A DNA stretch of 32,652 nt from Chloroflexota bacterium (GTDB lineage Bacteria; Chloroflexota; Anaerolineae; Anaerolineales; Villigracilaceae), in the NCBI GenBank assembly GCA_021796315.1, contig JAJYOH010000009.1, forward strand, positions 1 to 32,652, written 5' to 3'. Numbering within the stretch: the stretch's first letter is position 1; every line of letters begins with the position of its first letter. The notes under the pieces are model-generated. The model did not search any database, was not told the origin of the DNA, and saw only the letters and a list, made by a program, of their open reading frames with translations. A program made the position numbers and the translations under genes. Shown piece after piece: positions 21,324 through 30,154 of the stretch.

Positions 21324-22754
21324 ATGAGCGATTCAGCTTTTATCAGCGGAAAAATACTTAAGCTCAATCGCTGGCCGGATGGCAAGGTCATCGGGATCGC
21401 CAAAAAGGCGGCGGAAGAACTTGCGAAAACGGGAGCCGACCGCCAGTCTATTTTGACGCGGCTGGATGAAGTGCGCCAAAACCCGGGAGCTTTTCTGCCC
21501 GATCCATTGATGGCTGATTTGGCGCGTGAGTGCATCCGTATCACGCAAAAGGATGAGCCTCAACTTGAAGAGTTGCGTTCGCGCCCGTTGGATTATCCGA
21601 TTTGGGGCAGAGAAAATATCGATGAGCAATCCATCGCGCAGATGGATAATGCCATGCGTTTGCCTGTCAGCGTGGCGGGTGCGTTGATGCCGGATGCGCA
21701 CGTCGGTTATGGATTACCCATCGGCGGCGTGCTGGCAACCGAGAATGCGGTCATCCCGTATGCGGTGGGCGTGGACATTGCCTGCCGCATGAGGCGGTCC
21801 ATTTACCAAGTGTCGCCGCATTTGCTGGGCCAGAAAAAAAGTTTATTCGAGAATGCTTTATGGGAGCAGACATCTTTCGGCATCGGCGCAGAATGGAAAG
21901 GTGTGCGCCGCGCGAGTCATGCTGTGCTCGATGATCCATCCTGGAATGCAACGCGTCTGCTCAAGACTCTGCAGGATAATGCCGAACGTCAACTTGGCAC
22001 GAGCGGCACAGGCAATCATTTTGTCGAATGGGGTTCGTTCCGTTTGGATGAGCCTTTGCTGGGGTTGGCCCCCGGTCAATACCTGGCGCTTCTTTCGCAC
22101 AGCGGTTCGCGCAGCGTGGGATTCAAGATCGCCGATCGTTACAGCAAGCTGGCTGTTGAAATTCATCCCGAGTTGGATAAGAGCGTCAAACATTTGGCGT
22201 GGCTGTCGCTCGATTCGGAAGCGGGGCAGGAATACTGGCTTTCGATGGAGTTGGCCGGACGTTTTGCATCGGCTAATCATTTCATCATTCATCATCGTGT
22301 GGCCGAGGCTGTTGGATTGAAGGAGGCCGCGGTCGTGGAGAACCATCACAACTTTGCCTGGTCTGAAAAGTTAGCGGATGGACGCACGGTGATCGTGCAT
22401 CGCAAAGGCGCGACTCCGGCAGGCGTGGGCGTTTTGGGAGTCATCCCCGGCTCGATGGGCGACGCCGGTTACGTGGTGCGCGGCAAGGGGGCGAGTGAGG
22501 CGCTGACGTCTGCCTCGCACGGCGCCGGACGGTTGATGAGTCGCAAGGCGGCAATTAATTCCATCAGCAGATCTGCGCGCGACGCGTATCTCAAACAACG
22601 CAACGTGACTCTGTTGGGCGGCGGTTTGGACGAATCGCCGCAGGCTTATAAAGACATCGAAAGCGTCATTGCGGCGCAATCTGACCTGGTTGCGGCGCTC
22701 GGAAAATTCACGCCGCGCATCGTCAGGATGGCGGATGAGGCCGGTGAGTTTTAA
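21324..22754 (+). CDS. rtcB: RtcB-family RNA-splicing ligase
   Basis: This is a 476-residue, Mn2+-dependent, GTP-using RNA ligase family protein that joins 2',3'-cyclic phosphate and 5'-OH RNA ends. The active site is complete: MPDAHVGYG (Asp124, His126), VGVDIACRM (Cys154), GNHFVE (His232), SHSGSR (His259), ENHHNFAW (His341) and ASHGAGR with the guanylylated His399. ACRM replaces the usual GCGM around the cysteine, as in some RtcB paralogues. The ribosome site is weak. No archease gene is nearby. A damage-repair RNA target is likely in bacteria but not shown here. Confidence 0.93.
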   Translation: MSDSAFISGKILKLNRWPDGKVIGIAKKAAEELAKTGADRQSILTRLDEVRQNPGAFLPDPLMADLARECIRITQKDEPQLEELRSRPLDYPIWGRENIDEQSIAQMDNAMRLPVSVAGALMPDAHVGYGLPIGGVLATENAVIPYAVGVDIACRMRRSIYQVSPHLLGQKKSLFENALWEQTSFGIGAEWKGVRRASHAVLDDPSWNATRLLKTLQDNAERQLGTSGTGNHFVEWGSFRLDEPLLGLAPGQYLALLSHSGSRSVGFKIADRYSKLAVEIHPELDKSVKHLAWLSLDSEAGQEYWLSMELAGRFASANHFIIHHRVAEAVGLKEAAVVENHHNFAWSEKLADGRTVIVHRKGATPAGVGVLGVIPGSMGDAGYVVRGKGASEALTSASHGAGRLMSRKAAINSISRSARDAYLKQRNVTLLGGGLDESPQAYKDIESVIAAQSDLVAALGKFTPRIVRMADEAGEF

Positions 22755-22763
22755 ATTGAGGGT

Positions 22764-22791
22764 TTGCAATTTGTCGAAAGTTTTGTAGAAT
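22764..22791 (+). promoter_or_regulatory. Promoter of the lysine-rich small protein gene
   Basis: TTGCAA (22764-22769), a 16-bp spacer and TAGAAT (22786-22791) lie 38 bp before the ATG at 22830. Confidence 0.6.
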
Positions 22792-22829
22792 AATTGTGAA
22801 AGACCATATTTAGAAAAGGAGAAATTACC

Positions 22830-22943
22830 ATGGGCGAAAGCGGCAAGAGAGATAAAGGCAACAAGGAAGAGAAGAAGAAACCAAAGTTGACTCAAAAAGA
22901 AAAACGAAAATTGAAGATCGAGAAAAAGAAACAAGGCAAGTAA
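22830..22943 (+). CDS. 37-residue lysine-rich small protein
   Basis: This is a short, strongly basic protein: MGESGKRDKG at the start, KPKLTQKEKRKLKIEKKK near the end. About two fifths of its residues are lysine, and with no hydrophobic segment it should be soluble and probably binds nucleic acid. AAGGAG lies eight bases before the ATG, a promoter lies upstream and a strong terminator ten bases after the stop, so the locus looks like a complete gene. Similar small K-rich hypothetical proteins are known in bacteria. Its function is unknown. Confidence 0.75.
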   Translation: MGESGKRDKGNKEEKKKPKLTQKEKRKLKIEKKKQGK

Positions 22944-22952
22944 TAACCTGCA

Positions 22953-22993
22953 AAAACGACCTGCATCATTAATGATGCAGGTCGTTTTATTTT
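22953..22993. terminator. Bidirectional palindromic terminator
   Basis: A perfect 36-bp palindrome (22953-22988; core ACGACCTGCATCATT and its complement) is flanked by A and T runs. It serves the small gene on the plus strand and probably gltX on the minus strand. Confidence 0.92.
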
Positions 22994-23025
22994 TGTGTGC
23001 GTTGCGGAATTCTTCGCGATAAGGT

Positions 23026-24516
23026 TTAAGAGATTTTATCCAACATCCCGATTGCTTTTTTCATGCGTTCGAGCACTTTGACCTGGCCGATAATTTCCAT
23101 ACTTTCGAAAAGCGGCGGGCTGACCTTTTGCCCGGTGACGGCCACACGCACGATCCCGAAAACCTGATTGGGATTCAACCCGAGCTTTTCAACCAGTTCA
23201 CGCATGGGTGGTTCGGCGACCGTGTGACTCAAGCCTGGTAATGAAGCCAGGATTTCATAAGCTTTGCGCGCCGCATCGGCGGATTGTTTTGCGTCGAGTC
23301 CCTTGGCGATGAGTTCTTCCGGGTTGGGTTCAACTGTCTCTTTGAAGAAGAAGCCCGCAAAGTCAATGCTGTCGTCAAGTGTGACGAGACGTTCGCGGAT
23401 GAGCGGCGTAATTTTCAGAAGAAGGCCATCCTCAACGTTGAATCCGGCTTTCGCGAGAAAAGGCTTGACGCGCGCTGCCAGGTCCCCGGTCGAAAAGAGG
23501 CGGATGTGTGTCCCGTTGAAATGGTCCAACTTTTGGAAGTTGATGGCGGCAGGGGCGGGGTTCAAATGTTCAAGACTAAATTTTTCGATCATGTCGTCGA
23601 GCGTCAATACGTCGCCTTCCGCAATGCCCCAGCCCATCAGCACCATCCAGTTGAGCAGGCCTTCGGGTGTGAAACCAAGGTCCTGCATATCTTTGATGAA
23701 AATGGAATAACCGTCTTTGATGGCTTCAGCTGATTCGCGTTTGGACATTTTGCCTTTACCGCTTGGCTTGAGGAAGACCGAAAGATGAATCCATTCCGGT
23801 TCGTCCCAGCCGAAGGCGCGCACGATGTTGACGTGCAGCGGAAAGGTTCCGAGCCATTCCGAGCCGCGGAAGACATGCGTGATCTTCATGAGATGATCGT
23901 CAACCATCGCGGCGAGGTGATAGGTTGGCAGTCCGTCAGATTTCAAGATGACGGCATCGTCGATATTTATATTCTCGATCACAATATCGCCGCGCAAAAG
24001 ATCGCGGGCAGTGGTGGAACCTTCAAGCGGCATCTTGAAACGAATAACATATTTCTCGCCATTGGCGACGCGGTGCGCGGCTTCATCGGGAGAAAGCTTG
24101 CGGCACGTGCCGTCATAGCGCGGATTCTCTTTTCGTTTCTGTTGCTCCTGGCGGACTTTTTCCAAACGGTCAGGCGTGCAAAAGCACGGATAAGCGTGGC
24201 CGCTATCAACCAACATTTTGGCGTGTTGTTGATAAATGTCGCGGCGCTCGGTCTGGCGATATGGACCGAATGATCCGCCAACACCCGGACCTTCATCGTA
24301 ATCGAGTCCAAGCCAGTGCAGGCTATCCATGATTTCCTGTTCCGCGCCGGGAACGGTGCGCTTGAGATCTGTATCTTCAAGGCGCAAAATAAACTTGCCG
24401 CCGGTTTTTTTAGCGAGCAGGTAATTGAACAAGGCTGTGCGCGCGCCGCCAAGATGAAAGTGACCTGTGGGGGAAGGCGCCATGCGCACGCGCGCGGGTT
24501 TGGTGTAATCGGTCAT
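23026..24516 (-). CDS. gltX: Glutamyl-tRNA synthetase
   Basis: This is a 496-residue class I aminoacyl-tRNA synthetase that charges tRNA-Glu. The HIGH-type motif is GHFHLGG (residues 18-24) and the KMSKR loop is at 256-260. A CFC (111-113) with YDGTC (134-138) resembles the zinc-binding insertion of E. coli GluRS. The C-terminal anticodon-binding domain has normal length. Whether it also charges tRNA-Gln cannot be read from the sequence. It is 16 bp from rodA and is the last gene of the shape/division run. The upstream ribosome site is weak. Confidence 0.97.
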   Translation of the reverse strand: MTDYTKPARVRMAPSPTGHFHLGGARTALFNYLLAKKTGGKFILRLEDTDLKRTVPGAEQEIMDSLHWLGLDYDEGPGVGGSFGPYRQTERRDIYQQHAKMLVDSGHAYPCFCTPDRLEKVRQEQQKRKENPRYDGTCRKLSPDEAAHRVANGEKYVIRFKMPLEGSTTARDLLRGDIVIENINIDDAVILKSDGLPTYHLAAMVDDHLMKITHVFRGSEWLGTFPLHVNIVRAFGWDEPEWIHLSVFLKPSGKGKMSKRESAEAIKDGYSIFIKDMQDLGFTPEGLLNWMVLMGWGIAEGDVLTLDDMIEKFSLEHLNPAPAAINFQKLDHFNGTHIRLFSTGDLAARVKPFLAKAGFNVEDGLLLKITPLIRERLVTLDDSIDFAGFFFKETVEPNPEELIAKGLDAKQSADAARKAYEILASLPGLSHTVAEPPMRELVEKLGLNPNQVFGIVRVAVTGQKVSPPLFESMEIIGQVKVLERMKKAIGMLDKIS

Positions 24517-24532
24517 TATGTTTTTTACCTAA

Positions 24533-25630
24533 TTAGAAGTCCATGGATTTATGGCGCATGGCGACGCTTTCAACGAGGCCGACGCCGACCATCAGCGACA
24601 TCAAGCCGGAACCGCCATAACTGATAAACGGCAAAGGCAAACCTGAAACCGGGATCAAACGCAGATTCACGGCGATATTCGCCGAGCCTTGAAAAAATAA
24701 CAGCATGGCAACGCCAAACGCGATCATGGCTCCTGAAATATCCCGGGCTTTTTGCGCCGCCCGGAAACAACGCCAGACAACGAAGGCTTCCATCAGAATA
24801 ACGAGGATCGCTCCAATCAGGCCAAACTCTTCAGCGGTGGCCGAGAAGATAAAGTCCGTGTGACGGACTTTCAGGAAGCGCAATTGCGTTTGCGTGCCGT
24901 GGCCGTAGCCTTTGCCAAATAATCCGCCGGAGCCGATGGCGATCAGGGCCTGCTGCACATTGTAGGTTGCGCCATGTGTAGCGTTTGGATCGGGCCGTAC
25001 GAAGTTCAACACACGATCGCGCTGGTACGGTTGAAGAAATGGGAAAGCCAGTGTCCCAAGCAGAACAACTGAAAGGGTCAGCAGGGCAATTTGTTTCATA
25101 TCCACACCATTCATCCAGATCATCGCTGCCCAGATGACCATGCTGACCACCACATTCGATAAGTTGGGCTGGAGCAGAATCCAAATAATCAAGCCCCAGG
25201 CCCAAAGCAGACTTTTTAACAGCCATTTCAAATCACGCGGGTCGTTCTGGCTTTTCTCGAAGTAACGGGCAAGGATCAAAATAAGTACGATCTTGGCAAA
25301 CTCGGTTGGTTGAATAAATAGCACGCCAACCTGGAACCAACGTTGCGCACCGAAAGCGGCCTGTCCCAACCCCGAAAGCGAGACGAGAAGAACCATCATG
25401 ACGATGTAGATCGGCCAGTGAATGGAAAGCCAGTAACGGTAATCGATGCTGGCGAGCAGAATGATGACCACCAGGCCGGCGAGTGCAAAATAAATCTGGC
25501 GGTTGGGAAGCGGCGCCAGCACATCGTTCCCCGCAACGGCCGAACGGATCATCATCGCGCCAAAGGCGCTGGCCAGCACGACAGCGCCCAATAACAGGAA
25601 ATCAAAATTACGCCAGGAAAGACCGCGCAT
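24533..25630 (-). CDS. rodA: SEDS peptidoglycan glycosyltransferase RodA
   Basis: This 365-residue, about ten-helix membrane protein polymerises lipid II for side-wall growth, together with PBP2. Seen: GAQRWF and QPTEFAKI (about residues 94-114), the essential-loop motif RHTDFIF with Asp259, the EEFGLIG that follows, and the C-terminal PFISYGGSGL. The usual QPDxGT loop is QPNLSN here (154-159), replacing the conserved aspartate by Asn156. AGGA lies seven bases before the ATG and minE ends three bases upstream. RodA is preferred over FtsW because of the mre/mrd neighbours. Confidence 0.93.
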   Translation of the reverse strand: MRGLSWRNFDFLLLGAVVLASAFGAMMIRSAVAGNDVLAPLPNRQIYFALAGLVVIILLASIDYRYWLSIHWPIYIVMMVLLVSLSGLGQAAFGAQRWFQVGVLFIQPTEFAKIVLILILARYFEKSQNDPRDLKWLLKSLLWAWGLIIWILLQPNLSNVVVSMVIWAAMIWMNGVDMKQIALLTLSVVLLGTLAFPFLQPYQRDRVLNFVRPDPNATHGATYNVQQALIAIGSGGLFGKGYGHGTQTQLRFLKVRHTDFIFSATAEEFGLIGAILVILMEAFVVWRCFRAAQKARDISGAMIAFGVAMLLFFQGSANIAVNLRLIPVSGLPLPFISYGGSGLMSLMVGVGLVESVAMRHKSMDF

Positions 25631-25633
25631 ACT

Positions 25634-25891
25634 TTATCCTGCGCGGCGGCGTGTCATGCTCCGCAAGGGAATATCCGCCACCAAACGTTGGGAGCGGCCG
25701 TCATGCTCCAGGTCAATTTGCACAGCATCTGTATCTATTTCCACGTGCCGCGAGATCACCTGAATCAACTCGTCTTTAAGCGATGTCAGTTCCGCAGGCG
25801 ACATATCGGTGCGGTCGTGGATCAATACCAATTGCAGGCGTTCTTTTGCGCTGTCGGCGCTGCGTTTGCGTCCGCTAAACCAGTTCATCAT
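25634..25891 (-). CDS. minE: Cell-division topological specificity factor MinE
   Basis: MinE stimulates the MinD ATPase and drives the Min oscillation that keeps the septum at mid-cell. The protein is 85 residues starting MMNWFSGRKRS. The anti-MinCD helix region (SAKERLQLVLIHDRTDMSP) precedes the dimerisation domain (LKDELIQVISRHVEID... VQIDLEHDG). The start ATG overlaps the minD TGA. A second ATG follows directly and could be used instead. The longer frame to 25924 is not needed. Confidence 0.93.
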   Translation of the reverse strand: MMNWFSGRKRSADSAKERLQLVLIHDRTDMSPAELTSLKDELIQVISRHVEIDTDAVQIDLEHDGRSQRLVADIPLRSMTRRRAG

Positions 25892-26685
25892 TTCCGGCCT
25901 GCCATCTTCTGGATGCGATCCCACAATCCGCTTTGTTTATCCAAATCCATAAAGGCAACATCCTCACCGCGAATGCGTTTTGCAATATTGCGAAACGCCT
26001 GGCCGGCGCGGCTTTTTCCATCCTGCGCCACTGGCACGCCGCGATTCGAACCGACGATCACGCCTTCGTCTTCGGGGACAATGCCGATCAGCCGGATGCC
26101 GAGCAAATCCAGAACATCCTCCGCCGATAACATGTCATGCTGTTTGACCAGGGCCGGATTTAAACGATTGATAATGAGTGCAGTCTGACGTTTCTCTTCC
26201 GCTTCAAGGATGCCGACCACGCGATCTGCATCACGCACGGCAGAGACTTCGGGATTGGTCACAACCAGCACGCGGTCGGCGGGAGCGATGGCGTTCCGAA
26301 AGCCGCGTTCGATGCCCGCCGGAGAGTCGATCAAAATGAAATCAACATCAGGACGAAGCTCATCGCACAGGCGATTCATGTCGCTGGGCGAGACCGAATT
26401 CTTGTCCCGTGTTTGAGCCGCCGGGATCAGATAAAGTTCAGATAAATGTTTATCGCGGATCATGGCCTGACGCAACTTGCAGCGACCCTCGATCACATCC
26501 ACGATGTCATAAACGATGCGATTCTCAAGTCCCATTACCACATCGAGGTTACGCAGGCCGATGTCGCCGTCGATGCAAACAACTTTTGCGCCGTCAGACG
26601 CCAGCGCTACAGCGATATTTGCGACGGTGGTCGTTTTTCCAACACCGCCTTTGCCAGATGAAATGGTAATTACTTGAGCTGTCAT
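25888..26685 (-). CDS. minD: Septum-site-determining ATPase MinD
   Basis: This is a 265-residue membrane-cycling ATPase. The deviant Walker A is GKGGVGKTT (residues 11-19), with GDIGLRNLDVVMG and a Walker B-like DFILIDSPAGIE downstream. The C-terminal LWDRIQKMAGRK (254-265) is the amphipathic membrane-targeting helix. It recruits MinC to block FtsZ at the poles and is released by MinE. It overlaps both minC (ATGA, four bases) and minE. Confidence 0.97.
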   Translation of the reverse strand: MTAQVITISSGKGGVGKTTTVANIAVALASDGAKVVCIDGDIGLRNLDVVMGLENRIVYDIVDVIEGRCKLRQAMIRDKHLSELYLIPAAQTRDKNSVSPSDMNRLCDELRPDVDFILIDSPAGIERGFRNAIAPADRVLVVTNPEVSAVRDADRVVGILEAEEKRQTALIINRLNPALVKQHDMLSAEDVLDLLGIRLIGIVPEDEGVIVGSNRGVPVAQDGKSRAGQAFRNIAKRIRGEDVAFMDLDKQSGLWDRIQKMAGRK

Positions 26686-27377
26686 AAGTTTTCCTGTTGG
26701 CCGGCCTGCCAGGGTTCGATCACGACTCGTTCATCGCGGATAAAAGCCATCTCAGGTTTTCCGGTTTCTTTTTTGTTGGATGTAATCATCGCGTCCGGCC
26801 CGACCTGGAGGCGGATCGGCGCGAAATCGAGCGCACACACCGCTGCGGCCTCGTTGCCTTTCGAACCTGCGTGGACGGCTCCGCGCAGACGACCCCAGAT
26901 GATGATGTTTCCTTCGGCTATTATTTCTGCGCCGGGATTTACATCGCCCAACACAACGACATGGCCTGCAAATTCGATGCGCGCACCGGATCGGATCGTC
27001 TTGTTCAGGAAGAGCGCCGTGCCCTCGCCGAGATCCTGCACTTCGAAATGGCGCGCCTCTTCGGGTCGAGGTTTGGAGATGCGGGTGGCTAATCCTAGAA
27101 GTTGTGCGGTCTTTTCCGTCGTGGGCGATTCGCTGATCACTGCCCAGAGCGAAACATTGCGTTCCGATAAATGATCGCGCAACTCGACCATTTCATTGAC
27201 TTTGAGAATCTGTGTCCCAACATCCAGCGCCAGTCGTGCGCCCTGAAAAAAAGATTGCTTCTCATCTATTTGCGACAGCAAAGCCGCGCGCTGTTCTTGC
27301 CATGGCGCGTCGGATAGAGAGACCAGCAAGCCGTCTCGTAATCCTTTGATCTGAACTAAAGAAGCTAAATCATCCAT
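26682..27377 (-). CDS. minC: Septum-site-determining protein MinC
   Basis: This is a 231-residue FtsZ-assembly inhibitor. The N-terminal half (about 1-100) is the FtsZ-binding domain. The C-terminal half is the beta-helix that binds MinD, with its usual pattern IRSGARIEFAGHVVVLGDVN and then GAEIIAEGNIIIWGRLRG, AHAG-like VHAGSKGN and IRLQVG. It begins 35 bp after the mrdA stop. An extended -10 in that gap suggests a separate promoter for minCDE-rodA-gltX. Confidence 0.95.
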   Translation of the reverse strand: MDDLASLVQIKGLRDGLLVSLSDAPWQEQRAALLSQIDEKQSFFQGARLALDVGTQILKVNEMVELRDHLSERNVSLWAVISESPTTEKTAQLLGLATRISKPRPEEARHFEVQDLGEGTALFLNKTIRSGARIEFAGHVVVLGDVNPGAEIIAEGNIIIWGRLRGAVHAGSKGNEAAAVCALDFAPIRLQVGPDAMITSNKKETGKPEMAFIRDERVVIEPWQAGQQENL

Positions 27378-27397
27378 CGGGCCACAAGTTGCGGCAA

Positions 27398-27406
27398 ATT
27401 ATAGCA
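27398..27406 (-). promoter_or_regulatory. Extended -10 promoter of minC
   Basis: On the minus strand TGCTATAAT lies between the mrdA stop and the minC ATG, 20 bp before the latter. No -35 is evident. Confidence 0.5.
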
Positions 27407-27412
27407 TGACAA

Positions 27413-29656
27413 TCATCCGCCGCCGCTTTTAGCGAGGTCAATGGATTTCAATTCAAAATAAGCTTTCAACACTTTGGCAACCACCGGGGCGGCTACCGTA
27501 GCTCCTTCACCGCCGTTATATTCAAAAGCCATGACAACAATTTCCGGGTCATCGTATGGAGCATAAGATAATGTCCAACCATGAGTTGGCCAGGCGCCGA
27601 ATTGACAACGATTTGCCTTGAGCGCCACATCGTCGCAATACTCGGCTGTACCGGTCTTGCCTGCAATTGCAATTGGCAGTGGAAAATCCTGTGCATAAAC
27701 ATTATGTAATGTTCCGCGTGGATCGGTGACTGCGTATCGCATTCCAATTTGAACATTTTTAACAACGCCCGGATCTACACTTTTCTTTTGTCCGGTTTTC
27801 TGGCAGTTGCCGGCTTCGCAGACATAATCTGCTATAACCGGATCTTTTGTGATGTCCCATTTCATATTTGGCACAAAGGGCGATATTTGATAGCTCCCGG
27901 CAGGCGGTCGATCTGCAACTGCAGAAGTGCCAAGATTGAGCCAACCTTGACGGGTGTTTCCATGTTGATCGGTTATGGTTTGAGGAACCCAAAGGCTGAA
28001 GTCCTGCGGATCGAACCAGACGGTCTGGACATTTCCTTCGCTATCCACCACATTTCGGATAACGGTCGGCTGCATTAATTTTCCGTTGTTAGCCATTGTT
28101 TCACCGGACATTGCCACTTGCAACGGCGTTGCCAATACATAGCCTTGTCCCACCGTGGCAATGTATGTGTCGCCGGTCGACCAGTTTTCACCTTGATTAA
28201 TACGCTTCCATTGCGGATCAGGGATCAATCCACTTGATTCACCGGGCAATTCGATGCCGGATGGCACGCCGTACCCTAAAGCGCGGGCATACTCGCCTAA
28301 ACGGAAGATGCCAAGCCCGCCGTTCTTGATCTCATCGCCGTATCCGCCACCTAATTTGTAAAAACATACATTGCTGGAAAAAGCAATGCAGTGATAAAAA
28401 TCGATTTGACCAAAGCCGGGCGCGTACCAGTCCACGAATGGACGCGTGTTACTTGGCCCGCAGGGTTCGTTTGGCGTAAACTGTTCGCACAATAGCAACT
28501 GGCCGGGCGCGGCTATGATCTGGCTTGTAGTTACTACATGTTCATTCAATGCGCCATTTGCAGCGGAAAGCTTGAACACTGAACCAGGCGGATATTCACT
28601 TTGAATGGCGTTATTCAAAAGTGGATGGCGCGGATCCTGACTCAATTGATTGTAGTAATACCCCGGGATAAAGCGCGCCATGCGATTGTTTTCATAGGTT
28701 GGATAAGATACCATTGCCAGAATCTCGCCCGTCTTTGGGTTCATGGCAATTACTACACCGCTTGAGATGCGGATTTTTCCAAAGTAGGCATTCCAATAAT
28801 TGATTTCCTGCATTAGGGATGCTTCAGCGGCGGCCTGCAGGCGTGTATCAATTGTCAATGTGACGTTGTAACCAGGGGTTGGTGCGACTGGAGGCTCAAG
28901 GTTGCGAATTTCCTGACCAGCAACATCTACTTGAACAACGCGCGTACCGTTTTTTCCAGCCAGAACATCCTGCATGGAAGTTTCAACACCCGCGTAACCA
29001 ATTTTGTCCCGATTGGGAACGAAACCTTTTGCGCGCAAGCTTGTCTCGAGTGCTGCAGGAATCGGACCGAGGAAGCCGATCAAATCAGCAGTCAATGAAC
29101 CGGTTGGGTAGTCGCGGATCGGAACGATCTCAACGCCTACCCCGGGCCAATCTGCAGCTCGCTCGCTGACCAGACGTGCAGTATCTTCGGAAATATTGCA
29201 TTTTATTTCGACCGGAGTATAGGGCGCCAGCGAATCGCCAAGGTCAACCAATTGGGAAATGCCCGGTCCCTCAGTGCAGGGAGCAAACAGCTTGGCATCG
29301 TCCACTGTGCCGTTATTTACCGGGATGCCAGTTAAAGCCGAGATGTCGCGATAGATGCGTTGAACATCCGCAGCATCGTCCGGGATGTAGGCAGGGGTGA
29401 TAACGAGGTTGTAAGAGGCCATATTGCGGGCCAGAATGTATCCGTTGCGGTCGTAGATAATGCCGCGCGGAGCAGGCGAACTAATTGACTTGGTGTAGTT
29501 TTCAACCGCTTGATCTATGAATGTTTGACTGTTGAAGACTTGCATGGATATAAGGCGTCCCAGCAAAGCGGTAAGGATCAACAGGATTGCCCCGTAGATA
29601 ACAAACAGCCGCCAGGTCTCAAAGCGGGAACTGCGGGGTGCAGAAGGCAAACTCAT
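27413..29656 (-). CDS. mrdA: Penicillin-binding protein 2 (elongation transpeptidase)
   Basis: This is a 747-residue class B PBP that cross-links peptidoglycan with RodA. One N-terminal anchor (about residues 18-37) precedes the dimerisation domain (APRGIIYDRNGYILARN). The transpeptidase motifs are SVFK (359-362, nucleophile Ser359), SSN (427-429) and KTGT (667-670). Ten cysteines, all outside the membrane, fall in close pairs. The start at 29656 (GGAGG four bases upstream, ATGA overlap with mreD) is preferred over 29683. It is longer than E. coli PBP2, mainly through a segment between SSN and KTG. Confidence 0.95.
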   Translation of the reverse strand: MSLPSAPRSSRFETWRLFVIYGAILLILTALLGRLISMQVFNSQTFIDQAVENYTKSISSPAPRGIIYDRNGYILARNMASYNLVITPAYIPDDAADVQRIYRDISALTGIPVNNGTVDDAKLFAPCTEGPGISQLVDLGDSLAPYTPVEIKCNISEDTARLVSERAADWPGVGVEIVPIRDYPTGSLTADLIGFLGPIPAALETSLRAKGFVPNRDKIGYAGVETSMQDVLAGKNGTRVVQVDVAGQEIRNLEPPVAPTPGYNVTLTIDTRLQAAAEASLMQEINYWNAYFGKIRISSGVVIAMNPKTGEILAMVSYPTYENNRMARFIPGYYYNQLSQDPRHPLLNNAIQSEYPPGSVFKLSAANGALNEHVVTTSQIIAAPGQLLLCEQFTPNEPCGPSNTRPFVDWYAPGFGQIDFYHCIAFSSNVCFYKLGGGYGDEIKNGGLGIFRLGEYARALGYGVPSGIELPGESSGLIPDPQWKRINQGENWSTGDTYIATVGQGYVLATPLQVAMSGETMANNGKLMQPTVIRNVVDSEGNVQTVWFDPQDFSLWVPQTITDQHGNTRQGWLNLGTSAVADRPPAGSYQISPFVPNMKWDITKDPVIADYVCEAGNCQKTGQKKSVDPGVVKNVQIGMRYAVTDPRGTLHNVYAQDFPLPIAIAGKTGTAEYCDDVALKANRCQFGAWPTHGWTLSYAPYDDPEIVVMAFEYNGGEGATVAAPVVAKVLKAYFELKSIDLAKSGGG

Positions 29657-30153
29657 GCTTCCTCCATGGGTGGAAAGACCCAACGGGCGATATCACGCAT
29701 AAAGCCATATAGCGGAATCGAAAGAAGCAGATTCAGCAAAAGGCTGGGAAGTGTGATCAGGCCCATTGTGTCGCGAAACGGTAAAGGGTCCCCGGCGATG
29801 CGGAGATAGGCGTACGATAAAAGGTGCATTACCAGTGTTCCTAAAAAAGTCACGCTGAACATGGCCAGCAAAGGCGCCTGCCAGATGCGGCGTTGAAGTA
29901 ATAAAGCAAAAAAAACCACGCTGAAATATCCGATCATATAAATAAACCAGGGTAAGTGCGAAGAGAAGCCGACCATGATGCTTGCCAGAAAGGCCCAATG
30001 GAAGGCCGTTGTGACTCCATCTTGTAGAGCCCAGGCAGCCAGGATAACCAGCACGAGATCGGCATAGCCTGCGAGCAGGGAGAATTGGCTGACGATGGCC
30101 GACTGCAGAATAACAGCCAGGCCAAGTAAGGGAAGTGCAATAATGTTACGCAT
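29653..30153 (-). CDS. mreD: Rod shape-determining protein MreD
   Basis: This is a 166-residue membrane protein of the elongasome with about five hydrophobic segments, starting MRNIIALPLLGLAVILQSAI. The pattern, including LLNLLLSIPLYGFMRDIARW at the end, fits MreD, which diverges strongly between phyla; gene order supports the call. The start one base after the mreC stop is preferred. The longer frame to 30312 would read through mreC. Its TGA overlaps the mrdA ATG. Confidence 0.88.
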   Translation of the reverse strand: MRNIIALPLLGLAVILQSAIVSQFSLLAGYADLVLVILAAWALQDGVTTAFHWAFLASIMVGFSSHLPWFIYMIGYFSVVFFALLLQRRIWQAPLLAMFSVTFLGTLVMHLLSYAYLRIAGDPLPFRDTMGLITLPSLLLNLLLSIPLYGFMRDIARWVFPPMEEA

Positions 30154-30154
30154 A

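Noticed and set aside
27413..29683. Upstream ATG at 29683 for mrdA and 30312 for mreD
   Set aside because: Both would read further into upstream genes. The internal starts have ATGA or one-base spacing, and the mrdA start has GGAGG.
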